64,000 nucleotides of DNA. Origin: Algisphaera agarilytica (GTDB taxonomy: Bacteria; Planctomycetota; Phycisphaerae; Phycisphaerales; Phycisphaeraceae). Made by a program: the position numbers and the translations under genes. This document shows positions 45,194-53,108 of this stretch, in pieces (position 1 is the stretch's first letter; every line of letters begins with the position of its first letter). The stretch covers positions 3,292,836 through 3,356,835 of the forward strand of contig NZ_JACHGY010000001.1 of assembly GCF_014207595.1 (NCBI RefSeq), written 5' to 3'. The notes under the pieces are model-generated. The model worked only from the letters and a program-made list of their open reading frames with translations. It was not told the DNA's origin and did no database searches.

Positions 45194-45688
45194 ATGATGA
45201 TCCACGAAATCACCGAAAAAGTTGGCCGCCACAAGCAGCGTAAGCGCATCGGGCGCGGCGTCGGCTCGGGCTACGGCAAGACCGCTGGTCGCGGCCACAA
45301 GGGCTACGGCGCCCGTGCGGGTAACAGCAACCCCCACGAGGGCGGCGCGATCCCCATGTGGAAGCGTTTCCCCAAGCGTGGCTTCTCCAACGCCGAATTC
45401 ATGACGCACTACGCCGTGGTGAACATCAAGGCGATCGAAGCTCGCTTCCAGGACGGCGAAGAAGTCAACGCCGAATCGCTGGCCAAGCTCGGCCTGATCC
45501 GCGACACCAAGCTCCCGGTCAAGGTCCTGGGCGAAGGCGAACTGACCAAGAAGGTCACCGTCACCGCGGACAAGTTCAGCAAGTCCGCTTCTGAAAAGAT
45601 CACCGCTGCGGGCGGCTCCGTGACGGTCATCGAACCCGTCGGCCGTCGCCCCAAGGGTGTGAAGAAGGCCGACGCGAAAGCGGAGTGA
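45194..45688 (+). CDS. rplO: ribosomal protein L15
   Basis: uL15, an assembly protein of 50S. 164 residues: GRHKQRKRIGRGVGSGYGKT, RGHKGYGARAG and EGGAIPMWKRFPKRGFSN (the common form reads GGQMPLxRRLPKRGF). GGAGTAATCCGCC upstream provides the RBS. Confidence 0.96.
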   Translation: MMIHEITEKVGRHKQRKRIGRGVGSGYGKTAGRGHKGYGARAGNSNPHEGGAIPMWKRFPKRGFSNAEFMTHYAVVNIKAIEARFQDGEEVNAESLAKLGLIRDTKLPVKVLGEGELTKKVTVTADKFSKSASEKITAAGGSVTVIEPVGRRPKGVKKADAKAE

Positions 45689-45744
45689 TCCGTCACCGGC
45701 AGGACGCCTGATCGCGATCAACCCCAACCCCGGTTCAGCTCACC

Positions 45745-47175
45745 ATGCTCCAAGCTTTTTTCAACATCTGGCGGATCAAAGAGCTGCGTAACAAGCTGCT
45801 CTTCACCATGTCCATGCTGGTGATCTACCGCATCGGCTTCTTTATTCCGCTGCCCGGGGTCGACCAGTCGGCGCTCAACGAGTGGGCCGAGTCTGCCGCG
45901 AGCGGGGCGGTGGGCAACCTGATCAGCTACGTCGGCATCTTCACCGGCGGCTCACTATCGCAATCCACCATCTTCGGTCTGGGCATCATGCCCTACATTT
46001 CCGCGGCGATTATCTTCCAGCTGCTCGCCTCGGTATCCGAGCGTCTCAAGGCCATCCAAAAAGAAGGCCCCGCCGGTCGGCAGAAGATCCAGGAATATAC
46101 CCGTTACGCCACGCTGGGCCTCTGTTTGGTGCAGTCGGCGTTCTGGCTGAGCTTCCTGCAGCAGGGCGGCGAGGGCGGTTTGGTTTACGCGAACTACCGT
46201 GGCACGGCCGTGTTCTGGGCGTGTGGCGTGCTGGGTCTGACCGCGGGCACCATCTTCCTGATGTGGCTCGGTGAGCAGATCGACAAGTACGGCATCGGCA
46301 ACGGTATCTCCCTCATCATTACCGCGGGCATCATCGCCTCGATGCCCGGCGCGATTACCCAGATCGTTACCGGTTTCTCGGTCAGCGGTGGCGACGCCGC
46401 GAAGCCCTACGGCATCGACACGGTGATCTTCCTGGTCGTGGCGTTCATCGTCGTGGTCGCGGGCTCGATCGTGATCACCCAGGGCCAACGCCGTATCCCG
46501 ATCCAACAAGCCAAGCACACCCGTGGCCGTCGCGTCTACGGTGGTCAGAAGAGCTACCTGCCGCTGCGTGTGAACCACGGCGGCGTGATGCCGATCATCT
46601 TCGCGTCGTCGCTGATGATCTTCCCGTCGATGCTGTTCAACTGGACCGGCGCGGCGATGCCTCCTAAGGAAGACGCGGGAGCGGTTTACGGCTTCTTCGC
46701 GGGTTTCCTGACGCTGCTCCAGAGCGAGTTCGCGAACATGAACGGCTACCTCTACGCCCTGATCTACATCGGGCTGATCTACTTCTTCGCCTACTTCTGG
46801 ACGACCGTCCAGTTCCAGCCGAAGGAGATGGCCACACAGCTACGTGACAACGGCAGCTTCATCCCCGGCCTGCGGCCCGGCCCGCGGACGGCGGACTACC
46901 TCGAAATCGTGATGGAACGCATCACCTACGTCGGGGCGGGCTTCCTGGCGGTGATCGCGGTCATCCCGACCATCGTGTCGGGCCTCTTTGGCATCCCGTT
47001 CACGGTGACCCAGTTCCTCGGCGGCACCGGCCTGCTCATCGTGGTCAGCGTCATGCTCGACTTCGTCCAGCGGATTGAAGCCAACCTGATGATGCGAAAC
47101 TACTCGGGCTTCCTCGGCGGCGGCGGCCCCGGCGGCGGCGGCCCCAAGATCCGGGGGGCTCGTGGCGGGGCGTGA
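45745..47175 (+). CDS. secY: protein translocase subunit SecY
   Basis: Central channel of the Sec translocon, ten membrane helices. 476 residues: FTMSMLVIYRIGFFIPLPGV, IFGLGIMPYISAAIIFQLL, YGIGNGISLIITAGI, RVNHGGVMPIIFASSLM, FIPGLRPGPRTADYLE. The C-terminus after the last helix is Gly-rich (GGGGPGGGGPKIRGARGGA), unusual in sequence though short. adk, which commonly follows, is missing; map follows. Confidence 0.97.
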   Translation: MLQAFFNIWRIKELRNKLLFTMSMLVIYRIGFFIPLPGVDQSALNEWAESAASGAVGNLISYVGIFTGGSLSQSTIFGLGIMPYISAAIIFQLLASVSERLKAIQKEGPAGRQKIQEYTRYATLGLCLVQSAFWLSFLQQGGEGGLVYANYRGTAVFWACGVLGLTAGTIFLMWLGEQIDKYGIGNGISLIITAGIIASMPGAITQIVTGFSVSGGDAAKPYGIDTVIFLVVAFIVVVAGSIVITQGQRRIPIQQAKHTRGRRVYGGQKSYLPLRVNHGGVMPIIFASSLMIFPSMLFNWTGAAMPPKEDAGAVYGFFAGFLTLLQSEFANMNGYLYALIYIGLIYFFAYFWTTVQFQPKEMATQLRDNGSFIPGLRPGPRTADYLEIVMERITYVGAGFLAVIAVIPTIVSGLFGIPFTVTQFLGGTGLLIVVSVMLDFVQRIEANLMMRNYSGFLGGGGPGGGGPKIRGARGGA

Positions 47176-47202
47176 TCGGGCTGCCCGACGCCTTTCGCGA
47201 GT

Positions 47203-47231
47203 TTGTCAAGATGGCGGAACAAGCGTATAAT
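47203..47231 (+). promoter_or_regulatory. internal sigma70 promoter before map
   Basis: TTGTCA (47203-47208) and a perfect TATAAT (47226-47231) with a 17-base spacer, between secY and map. It would let map, infA, rpmJ, rpsM, rpsK, rpoA and rplQ be transcribed independently of the S10 promoter. Confidence 0.7.
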
Positions 47232-47296
47232 CATCGATTCACCGAGATCGGCTCGGTTGGCGGATTCTCTAAGTCTTTGTGCCGGGAGATGTTCCG

Positions 47297-48085
47297 GTGA
47301 AAAAGGCAAGTATCCGTCTGAAATCCAAAGAAGAGATCGAGAAGATGCGCGTCGCGGGTCGCATCGTTCGGCAGGTTCACGACATGTGTCGTGAGATGTG
47401 CAAGCCGGGCGTGACGACCCAGGAAATCGACGACGCGGCCGACGCACTGATTCGTGAAAAGGGCGGCATCGGGTTGTTCAAGAACTACCCGACCTATCGC
47501 CCCGGCGAAGGTTTCCCCGCCACCTTGTGCATCAGCGTCAACGACGTGGTCGTGCACGGCATCGCGGATGATCGGCCGATCGAAGACGGCGACGTGGTCG
47601 GGATCGACTGCGGCGTCAAGTACGACGGCTGGTGCGGGGACGCGGCGAACACCATCTTGGTGGGCAACGTCGACGAAGAAACCCGGAAGATGTGCGAAGC
47701 GACGCAGCACTGTTTGCAGATCGCCATCGACCAGATCAAGCCGGGCAAGCGTTGGAGTCAGATCGCCCGCCTGATGCAGAAATACGCCGAGGACCGCGGG
47801 TACGGCGTGGTGAAAGATTTTGTCGGGCACGGCATCGGCTCGAACATGCACGAAGAACCCAAGGTCCCCAACTTTGTCAGCCGGGACCTGATCAAAAACG
47901 ACATCCTGCTGAGAGAAGGCATCGTCCTTGCCATCGAACCGATGCTCAACCTCGGCACCCAGGAAGTCAAAACGCTGAAAGACGGCTGGACCGTCGTGAC
48001 CATGGACGGGAAACCGTCGGCCCATTACGAACACACCGTCGCCGTGACCGCCGACGGAGCCGACGTCCTGACCGACGGCCGGTAG
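47297..48085 (+). CDS. map: type I methionine aminopeptidase
   Basis: Removes the initiator Met from nascent proteins. 262 residues from GTG at 47297, supported by GGGAG 8 bases upstream; an earlier in-frame GTG at 47279 lacks an RBS. The five metal ligands are visible in order: Asp in GIDCGVKYDG, Asp in CGDAANT, His in GHGIGSNMHEEP, Glu in AIEPML, and Glu in HYEHTV. No N-terminal SEC-C zinc extension. Confidence 0.95.
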   Translation: MKKASIRLKSKEEIEKMRVAGRIVRQVHDMCREMCKPGVTTQEIDDAADALIREKGGIGLFKNYPTYRPGEGFPATLCISVNDVVVHGIADDRPIEDGDVVGIDCGVKYDGWCGDAANTILVGNVDEETRKMCEATQHCLQIAIDQIKPGKRWSQIARLMQKYAEDRGYGVVKDFVGHGIGSNMHEEPKVPNFVSRDLIKNDILLREGIVLAIEPMLNLGTQEVKTLKDGWTVVTMDGKPSAHYEHTVAVTADGADVLTDGR

Positions 48086-48121
48086 ACCAAACGACCCGAA
48101 CGTAACCCCACAGAGATCCAC

Positions 48122-48337
48122 GTGCCTAAAGAAGACATGCTCCAGTTTGACGGCGAAGTGCTCGAATCATTGCCCAACGCAATGTTCCGGGTCAAGCTGG
48201 AAAACGACCACGAGATCATCGCCCACATCTCCGGCAAGATGCGCAAGTTCTACATCCGCATCCTCCCCGGCGACCGCGTGACCGTGGACATCAGCCCCTA
48301 CGATCTGACCAAAGGCCGCATCACCTACCGCCACTGA
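48122..48337 (+). CDS. infA: translation initiation factor IF-1
   Basis: A single OB-fold S1-type domain that binds the 30S A site in initiation. 71 residues from a GTG start: [60 protein letters not shown]. 36 bases after map. Confidence 0.97.
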   Translation: MPKEDMLQFDGEVLESLPNAMFRVKLENDHEIIAHISGKMRKFYIRILPGDRVTVDISPYDLTKGRITYRH

Positions 48338-48417
48338 TCCATTGAGAACCGAACAACAATCACGCCGACGCTGAGCGAGGTCTTCCCAGCGAGGCGTCAG
48401 GTACGAAAGGTAACCCC

Positions 48418-48531
48418 ATGAAAGTCCGCTCCTCCGTTAAACGCATCTGCGAAAACTGCAAGATCATCCGCCGCAAGGGCGTCGTCCGCGTCGTCTGCAC
48501 CAACCCCAAGCACAAGCAACGCCAGGGTTGA
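48418..48531 (+). CDS. rpmJ: ribosomal protein L36
   Basis: bL36, 37 residues, the zinc-binding form: [19 protein letters not shown] with Cys11 and Cys14, then [13 protein letters not shown] with the third Cys and the His. GAAAGG lies 8 bases before the ATG, and a GACGC/GCGTC stem sits upstream in the gap. Confidence 0.95.
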   Translation: MKVRSSVKRICENCKIIRRKGVVRVVCTNPKHKQRQG

Positions 48532-48599
48532 TCCGCTAACGATTTTGCACTGAACCGTACCACACCGCGATCGTCCTTCGCGGTCTACAAAGAACCACC

Positions 48600-48660
48600 C
48601 CCGAAGCCAGGTTCCCGCCACGCTGTGTGGAAAGTGGAACCGCCTCAACTTCAAGGAAAC
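48600..48660 (+). repeat. structured element before rpsM (copy 1 of a pair)
   Basis: CCCGAAGCCAG followed by outer stem GGTTCC/GGAACC (48610-48615, 48636-48641), inner stem CCAC/GTGG (48618-48621, 48627-48630), then CAACTTCAAGGAA containing the ribosome-binding site of rpsM. A homologous element with matched base changes lies before rpsK. Confidence 0.8.
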
Positions 48661-48664
48661 GATT

Positions 48665-49048
48665 ATGCCCCGTATCGCCGGTACCGAAATCCCCGACAAC
48701 AAGCCCAACCGCATCGCGCTGACCTACATCTACGGGATCGGCCCGAAGTTCTCGATGGACATCTGCAACGAGCTCGGCCTCGACCCGCAGCAACGCGCTA
48801 AAGAGCTGAACGAAGACCAACTCGCTGCGATCGCCAACCTGCTCGAAGCCAAGTACGTCATCGAAGGTGCCCTGCGTCGTCAGGTCCAGCAAGACATCGC
48901 CCGTCTGCGTGACATCCGCAGCTACCGCGGCGACCGTCACCGCCGCGGCCTGCCCGTGCGTGGTCAACGCACCCAGACCAACGCCCGCACCCGTAAGGGC
49001 CGTAAGAAGACCGTGGCCGGCAAGAAGTCGGTCAAGGGCATGAAGTAA
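48665..49048 (+). CDS. rpsM: ribosomal protein S13
   Basis: uS13 of the 30S head, contacts P-site tRNA and L5. 127 residues: PRIAGTEIPDNKPNRIALTY, YGIGPKFSMDIC and RSYRGDRHRRGLPVRGQRTQ, TNARTRKGRKKTV. AAGGA 7 bases upstream lies at the end of the paired RNA element. Confidence 0.97.
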   Translation: MPRIAGTEIPDNKPNRIALTYIYGIGPKFSMDICNELGLDPQQRAKELNEDQLAAIANLLEAKYVIEGALRRQVQQDIARLRDIRSYRGDRHRRGLPVRGQRTQTNARTRKGRKKTVAGKKSVKGMK

Positions 49049-49093
49049 CACAACGTGTTACTCGACGCGCACGCGTCGGGTTGCAACGCAACC

Positions 49094-49122
49094 CGTTAAC
49101 CGTCGATCTTGAATCAACGCTC
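49094..49122 (+). repeat. TTTAGCC-type hairpin, degenerate copy before rpsK
   Basis: CGTTAAC then CGTCGATC, TT and GAATCAACG, then CTC: the TTTAGCC hairpin with a weakened stem. It precedes the second structured element in the same gap. Confidence 0.6.
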
Positions 49123-49163
49123 TTCACACTAGTACCAACTCCCGCACGACCCACCTCGTGCCA

Positions 49164-49224
49164 CCCGAAGCCAGATTCCCGCCGCACCGTGCGGAGAGCG
49201 GAATCGCCACCAACTTCAAGGAAC
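49164..49224 (+). repeat. structured element before rpsK (copy 2 of a pair)
   Basis: CCCGAAGCCAG, outer stem GATTCC/GGAATC (49174-49179, 49200-49205), inner stem CCGC/GCGG (49182-49185, 49191-49194), then CAACTTCAAGGAA. Compared with copy 1, one pair in each stem has changed on both sides (G-C to A-U outside, A-U to G-C inside). Confidence 0.8.
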
Positions 49225-49231
49225 CCGTCCG

Positions 49232-49609
49232 ATGGCCAAGAAATCCAAGAAAGTCCGCAAGAACGTGACCCGCGGCATCGCCTACATCAAGGCGACCTTC
49301 AACAACACCCTCGTCACCATCACCGACGTCAACGGCGAAACCCTCTGCTGGGGCTCGGCCGGCACCGTCGGCTTCAAGGGCTCGCGGAAGTCCACCCCCT
49401 TCGCCGCCACCCGCGCCGCTGAAGAGGCAGCCGGCCAGGCCAAGAAGTACGGCATGGTCGAGCTCGAAGTCCGCGTCCGCGGCGCCGGCCCCGGCCGTGA
49501 GTCGGCCGTCACCGGTCTGGCCCACTCGGGCATCAAGATCACCGCGGTCGAAGACCACACCCCCATCCCGCACAACGGCTGCCGCCCCAAGAAGAAGCGT
49601 CGCGTGTAA
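49232..49609 (+). CDS. rpsK: ribosomal protein S11
   Basis: uS11 of the 30S platform. 125 residues: [51 protein letters not shown] and [10 protein letters not shown]. The usual next gene rpsD (S4) is absent; rpoA follows after a 199-base gap filled by an inverted repeat. Confidence 0.97.
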   Translation: MAKKSKKVRKNVTRGIAYIKATFNNTLVTITDVNGETLCWGSAGTVGFKGSRKSTPFAATRAAEEAAGQAKKYGMVELEVRVRGAGPGRESAVTGLAHSGIKITAVEDHTPIPHNGCRPKKKRRV

Positions 49610-49613
49610 GTCG

Positions 49614-49709
49614 ATTTCGGATTGGGGAATTCGGATTTCGGAATCCCCAGCCGTATCGCTTTGAATACTCGGACGATTGTTCCGAAATCCGCAATCCTAA
49701 ATCCGAAAT
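49614..49709. repeat. nested inverted repeat between rpsK and rpoA
   Basis: GGATTTCGGAA (49633-49643) pairs with 49680-49690, and ATTTCGGATT (49614-49623) pairs with 49700-49709. The arms are built from repeated TTCGGATT units, and the middle loop is about 36 bases. It takes the place where rpsD is found in many bacteria. Confidence 0.7.
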
Positions 49710-49808
49710 TCCCCCCGGTTCAGAAGCCACGCGGGCTATGCAGCAAACCCGTTACGAGCGTGAAGCCGAGGACAGTTTCCCCCAACCGCTGCACTTTTGG
49801 AGATAGCT

Positions 49809-50804
49809 ATGCGTATTCGCTGGCGTGGCCTCGAACTTCCCCACCGCGTGACCCTGGACCAGGAAACCGCGTCGGACACCTACGGCAAATTCACTGTCGA
49901 GCCCTTTGAACGCGGCTTCGGTACCACGGTGGGCAACTCGCTCCGCCGTATCCTCCTCTCGTCGCTCGAAGGCGCCGCCATCACCGGCGTGAAGATCAAG
50001 GGCGCTCCCCACGAGTTCACCAGCCTCGAAGGCGTTCAGGAAGACGTCACCGACATCATCCTCAGCGTCAAGAACATGGTCGTGTCCTCCGAAGCCGACG
50101 GCGAAAAGACCATGCGTCTGCAAGCCGAGGGCCCCGGTGAAGTGACCTGCGACCTGATCGAAGCCGACACCTCGATCACCATCCACAACAAAGACATGAT
50201 CCTGGCGACGTTGACCAAACAGGTCGACTTCGACATGGAGTTCATCGTTGAGAAGGGCCGTGGCTACGTCCCCGCTTCCGAGCAGTACGACGCCAACGAA
50301 GACCAGGAAGTCGGTCTGATCCCCGTCGACGCGACCTTCTCCCCGGTCACCCGCGTCCGCTACAAGGTCGAAGACACCCGCGTCGGCCAGAAGACCAACT
50401 ACGACAAGCTGACCCTCGAGGTCTGGACCAACGGCACCGTGACGCCCGAGATGGCCGTCGTCGAAGCCGCCAAGATCCTGCGTAAGCACCTTAACCCGTT
50501 CGTGCAGTACTTCGAGCTGGGCACCGAAGTCGCCAGCGAGTCGGCCGCCGCCGCCGCCCGCGTCGACGAAGAGTTGATCCGCAAGCTGCAGATGTCGCTC
50601 AACGAACTCGACCTGTCGGTCCGTGCGAACAACTGCCTCGAGTCGGCCAAGGTCACCAGCGTCGCCGACCTGGTCAGCCGTCAGGAAGCCGACCTGCTGA
50701 AGGTCCGCAGCTTCGGCAAGACCAGCCTCCGCGAAGTGAAGCGTAAGCTCGCCGACCTGGGCCTGGAGCTGGGCATGGAACTGCCCACCGAAGTCGAAAT
50801 CTAA
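49809..50804 (+). CDS. rpoA: RNA polymerase subunit alpha
   Basis: Assembly and activator-contact subunit of RNA polymerase. 331 residues: FTVEPFERGFGTTVGNSLRR, ILLSSLEGAAITGVKI in the N-terminal domain, and the C-terminal helix-hairpin-helix domain LDLSVRANNCLESAKVTSVA, LVSRQEADLLKVRSFGKTSL. The start at 49809 has GGAG 7 bases upstream; the TTG 4 codons earlier is rejected. Confidence 0.97.
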   Translation: MRIRWRGLELPHRVTLDQETASDTYGKFTVEPFERGFGTTVGNSLRRILLSSLEGAAITGVKIKGAPHEFTSLEGVQEDVTDIILSVKNMVVSSEADGEKTMRLQAEGPGEVTCDLIEADTSITIHNKDMILATLTKQVDFDMEFIVEKGRGYVPASEQYDANEDQEVGLIPVDATFSPVTRVRYKVEDTRVGQKTNYDKLTLEVWTNGTVTPEMAVVEAAKILRKHLNPFVQYFELGTEVASESAAAAARVDEELIRKLQMSLNELDLSVRANNCLESAKVTSVADLVSRQEADLLKVRSFGKTSLREVKRKLADLGLELGMELPTEVEI

Positions 50805-50903
50805 GTCGAATCCAAACGCCGAGCGGTGAAAGCCGCCCGGCGTCTTTTGCGGCCCCCGATAGCCGCGGTCCGGCGTACGGACCTACATTTGCCACCCGAG
50901 TTC

Positions 50904-50924
50904 GCCGCTTGCGGCTTAGCAACG
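50904..50924 (+). repeat. GCCGC-TT-GCGGC hairpin before rplQ, copy 2
   Basis: Differs at one base from the copy at 38650-38670. It is enclosed by an outer TTGCCAC/GTGGCAA stem (50889-50895, 50930-50936). A GGTCCG/CGGACC stem lies just upstream in the same gap. Confidence 0.65.
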
Positions 50925-50988
50925 GGTGAGTGGCAAGACCCACCGGCCGTTTCACCGAGCGGGTCACGTCAAGAAAAGGAGACTCAAC

Positions 50989-51660
50989 ATGAAACACGGC
51001 GTCTACGGTCGCAAACTCGGCCGCAAAACCAACCACCGCATCGCCATGTGGCGTAACATGGCCACCGCGCTGTTCACCCACAACCAGATCACCACGACCA
51101 TCCCCAAGGCCAAGTCCTTGCAGCCGTTCGTGGAGAAGCTCATCACCGCCGCGAAGAAGGGCGACCTCGCCTCGCGTCGTCGCGTCATCGCCAAGCTCGG
51201 CGGCGACACGATCATGATCCGTGACGAGGACGACGAAAACGTCGAACGCAACAAGTACGGCGAAGTCACCGGCGGCACCAAGATCGTCAAGCACCTGTTC
51301 GACGAGATTGCCCCGCGCTACGCCGACCGCAACGGCGGCTACACCCGCATCATCAAGCTGGGCATCTCCCGTATCGGCGACGGCTCGGACCTCTGCGTGA
51401 TCCAGCTCGTCGGCACCGAAGAGGCCGGCCCGCAGGTCTCCGGCAGCAACTCGCGTCGCCGTGACAAGGCCAACAAGCGGATGGAATTCGCCGCGAAGCT
51501 CCGCAAGGGCGACGCCGAAGAGGCCGCTGAAGAAGAAGCTCCCGCTGAAGAAGCCACCGCCACTGCGGTCGCCGAAGCCCCGGAAGCGGAAGCCCCCGAA
51601 ACCGAAGCCCCTGCTGAAGAAGCGGCGGCCGAGGAAACCGAAGAGAAGAAGGGCGAGTAA
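50989..51660 (+). CDS. rplQ: ribosomal protein L17 with acidic C-terminal tail
   Basis: bL17 at the tunnel exit region of 50S. Family core of about 160 residues: MKHGVYGRKLGRKTNHRIAM, FTHNQITTTIPKAKSL and YTRIIKLGISRIGDGSD. Total 223 residues; the last 50 are Glu/Ala/Pro-rich. The start at 50989 has AAAGGAGA 8 bases upstream. It ends the superoperon before a strong terminator. Confidence 0.96.
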   Translation: MKHGVYGRKLGRKTNHRIAMWRNMATALFTHNQITTTIPKAKSLQPFVEKLITAAKKGDLASRRRVIAKLGGDTIMIRDEDDENVERNKYGEVTGGTKIVKHLFDEIAPRYADRNGGYTRIIKLGISRIGDGSDLCVIQLVGTEEAGPQVSGSNSRRRDKANKRMEFAAKLRKGDAEEAAEEEAPAEEATATAVAEAPEAEAPETEAPAEEAAAEETEEKKGE

Positions 51661-51690
51661 GCCCGGACGCTTCGATCCAAAATTGAATCT

Positions 51691-51722
51691 AAAAGCCGGC
51701 CTGGAAACAGGCCGGCTTTTTT
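51691..51722 (+). terminator. terminator of the ribosomal superoperon
   Basis: A perfect 13-bp stem (51691-51703 with 51708-51720; core AGCCGGCCTG/CAGGCCGGCT) with GAAA tetraloop runs into TTTTTT. Located 31 bases past rplQ. Confidence 0.95.
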
Positions 51723-51803
51723 ACGCGCGCCTTGCTCTGAGGTCCCGGTGAGTTCACCCGGAGAACATCCAATCAATCAACATGAAAAATGGATAAATTA
51801 GTC

Positions 51804-51809
51804 TATAAT
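51804..51809 (+). promoter_or_regulatory. perfect -10 hexamer 6 bases before nnrS ATG
   Basis: TATAAT at 51804-51809 precedes the ATG at 51816 with no Shine-Dalgarno site between them. A -35 at the expected place (51781-51786, CATGAA) is poor, so the promoter would need an activator or be of the extended type. Confidence 0.5.
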
Positions 51810-51815
51810 TACCCC

Positions 51816-53060
51816 ATGATCGAGCTCACCGTATTGGGACAAGGCGAAAACCAGGAAAAACATGGCCCGGCGATCTGGGACGCGGGGTTCCGCCCGTTCT
51901 TCTTCGGCGCGGCGGCCACGGGCGTGGTGAGCATCTTGCTATGGGCGTGGGTCTACGCGGCGGGGGGGCGTGTGCCGCTGCAGGGGATGACCAGCTTCGA
52001 CTGGCACGGCCACGAGATGGTGTACGGCTACACGCTGGCGGTCATCGCCGGGTTCCTGCTGACGGCGGTGGAGAAGTGGACGGGCGTGCCGCTGGCAGTG
52101 TTGGCGGGGCTGTGGCTCGGCGGTCGGCTCTGCATGTTGCCCGGCACAGCGCTGATCGCGTTTGCCGTGTTCTTCGACATGCTGTTCGTGTTCGGGCTGT
52201 TTGGGATGATCCTCTGGCCTATCGTGCAAGCGCAGGCCTGGGCCAAGTGCGACATCCTTGGCAAGCTGGCCGTGTCTGTGGTCGGGCAGTGCGTCTTTTC
52301 CTTCGGGGTCTTGCTGGACCGGCCCGACTGGGTTCGCTTCGGGTTGTGGGCGGGGCTGCTGATGTCGGTGGGGCTGACGATCGCGGTAGCGCGGAAGATC
52401 GTGCCGATCTTCATCAAGTACGGGCTGGAGAACGCCAAGCCGGTGCGCAACATCCGGGCCTTGGACTGGTCGTCGTTGTTGTTGTTCACGGTGTACTTTG
52501 TCGCGGATTTAACGCGGGCGAGCGGAGCCTGGATCGCCTGGCCTTGTCTGGCATTGTTCGTCGTGCTGACAGCGCGACTGCTGCTGTGGCACCAGTTCGG
52601 CATCTGGCGCAAGCCGCTGCTCTGGGGCATCTGGCTGGGGCTGCTTTGGATCAACGTCGGCTTCCTGCTGCGGGCGCTCGGAGCCTGGGGCATGGTCATC
52701 CCGGCGCTGGCGATCCACGCCTGGGCGTACGGCGGGATGGGCCTGACCATCCTGGCGATGATGGGGCGGGTCAGCCTGGGACACACGAACCGCAGTGTCC
52801 ACCGCCACCCGGTACTCACCGGCTGGATGATCGCCGCGCTAACCCTGGGCAGCGTCGTACGAGTCGTGTTCCCGATGGTGTGGATCGAGCACTACCTGAC
52901 CTGGGTCGTCGTGGCGCAGGTGTTGTGGGTGGTCAGCCTCGTGTTCTTCCTGATCGCCTACGGCCCGATGCTGTGGCGGCCCGATGCCGAGAGCGACGCC
53001 CACATCCCGAAACGCTCTTGCGGGGCCAAGCCGGTGGGCAGGTTCGGCGTGGCGACGTAA
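51816..53060 (+). CDS. NnrS-family heme-copper membrane protein
   Basis: A 414-residue polytopic protein (about 12 helices) of the NnrS family, linked to nitric-oxide stress relief and found with denitrification genes. Family marks include AGFRPFFFGAA near the N-terminus, WHGHEMVYGYTLAVIAGFLL with the conserved His pair, and GRVSLGHTNRSV. It stands alone without nir or nor genes in this window. The start at 51816 (MIELTVLG) is chosen because the frame upstream overlaps the -10 hexamer. Confidence 0.85.
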   Translation: MIELTVLGQGENQEKHGPAIWDAGFRPFFFGAAATGVVSILLWAWVYAAGGRVPLQGMTSFDWHGHEMVYGYTLAVIAGFLLTAVEKWTGVPLAVLAGLWLGGRLCMLPGTALIAFAVFFDMLFVFGLFGMILWPIVQAQAWAKCDILGKLAVSVVGQCVFSFGVLLDRPDWVRFGLWAGLLMSVGLTIAVARKIVPIFIKYGLENAKPVRNIRALDWSSLLLFTVYFVADLTRASGAWIAWPCLALFVVLTARLLLWHQFGIWRKPLLWGIWLGLLWINVGFLLRALGAWGMVIPALAIHAWAYGGMGLTILAMMGRVSLGHTNRSVHRHPVLTGWMIAALTLGSVVRVVFPMVWIEHYLTWVVVAQVLWVVSLVFFLIAYGPMLWRPDAESDAHIPKRSCGAKPVGRFGVAT

Positions 53061-53108
53061 GCGGACGCGCGGGATGTTCTTGCGGTGACGAGTGATCTTG
53101 GTGAAAGG

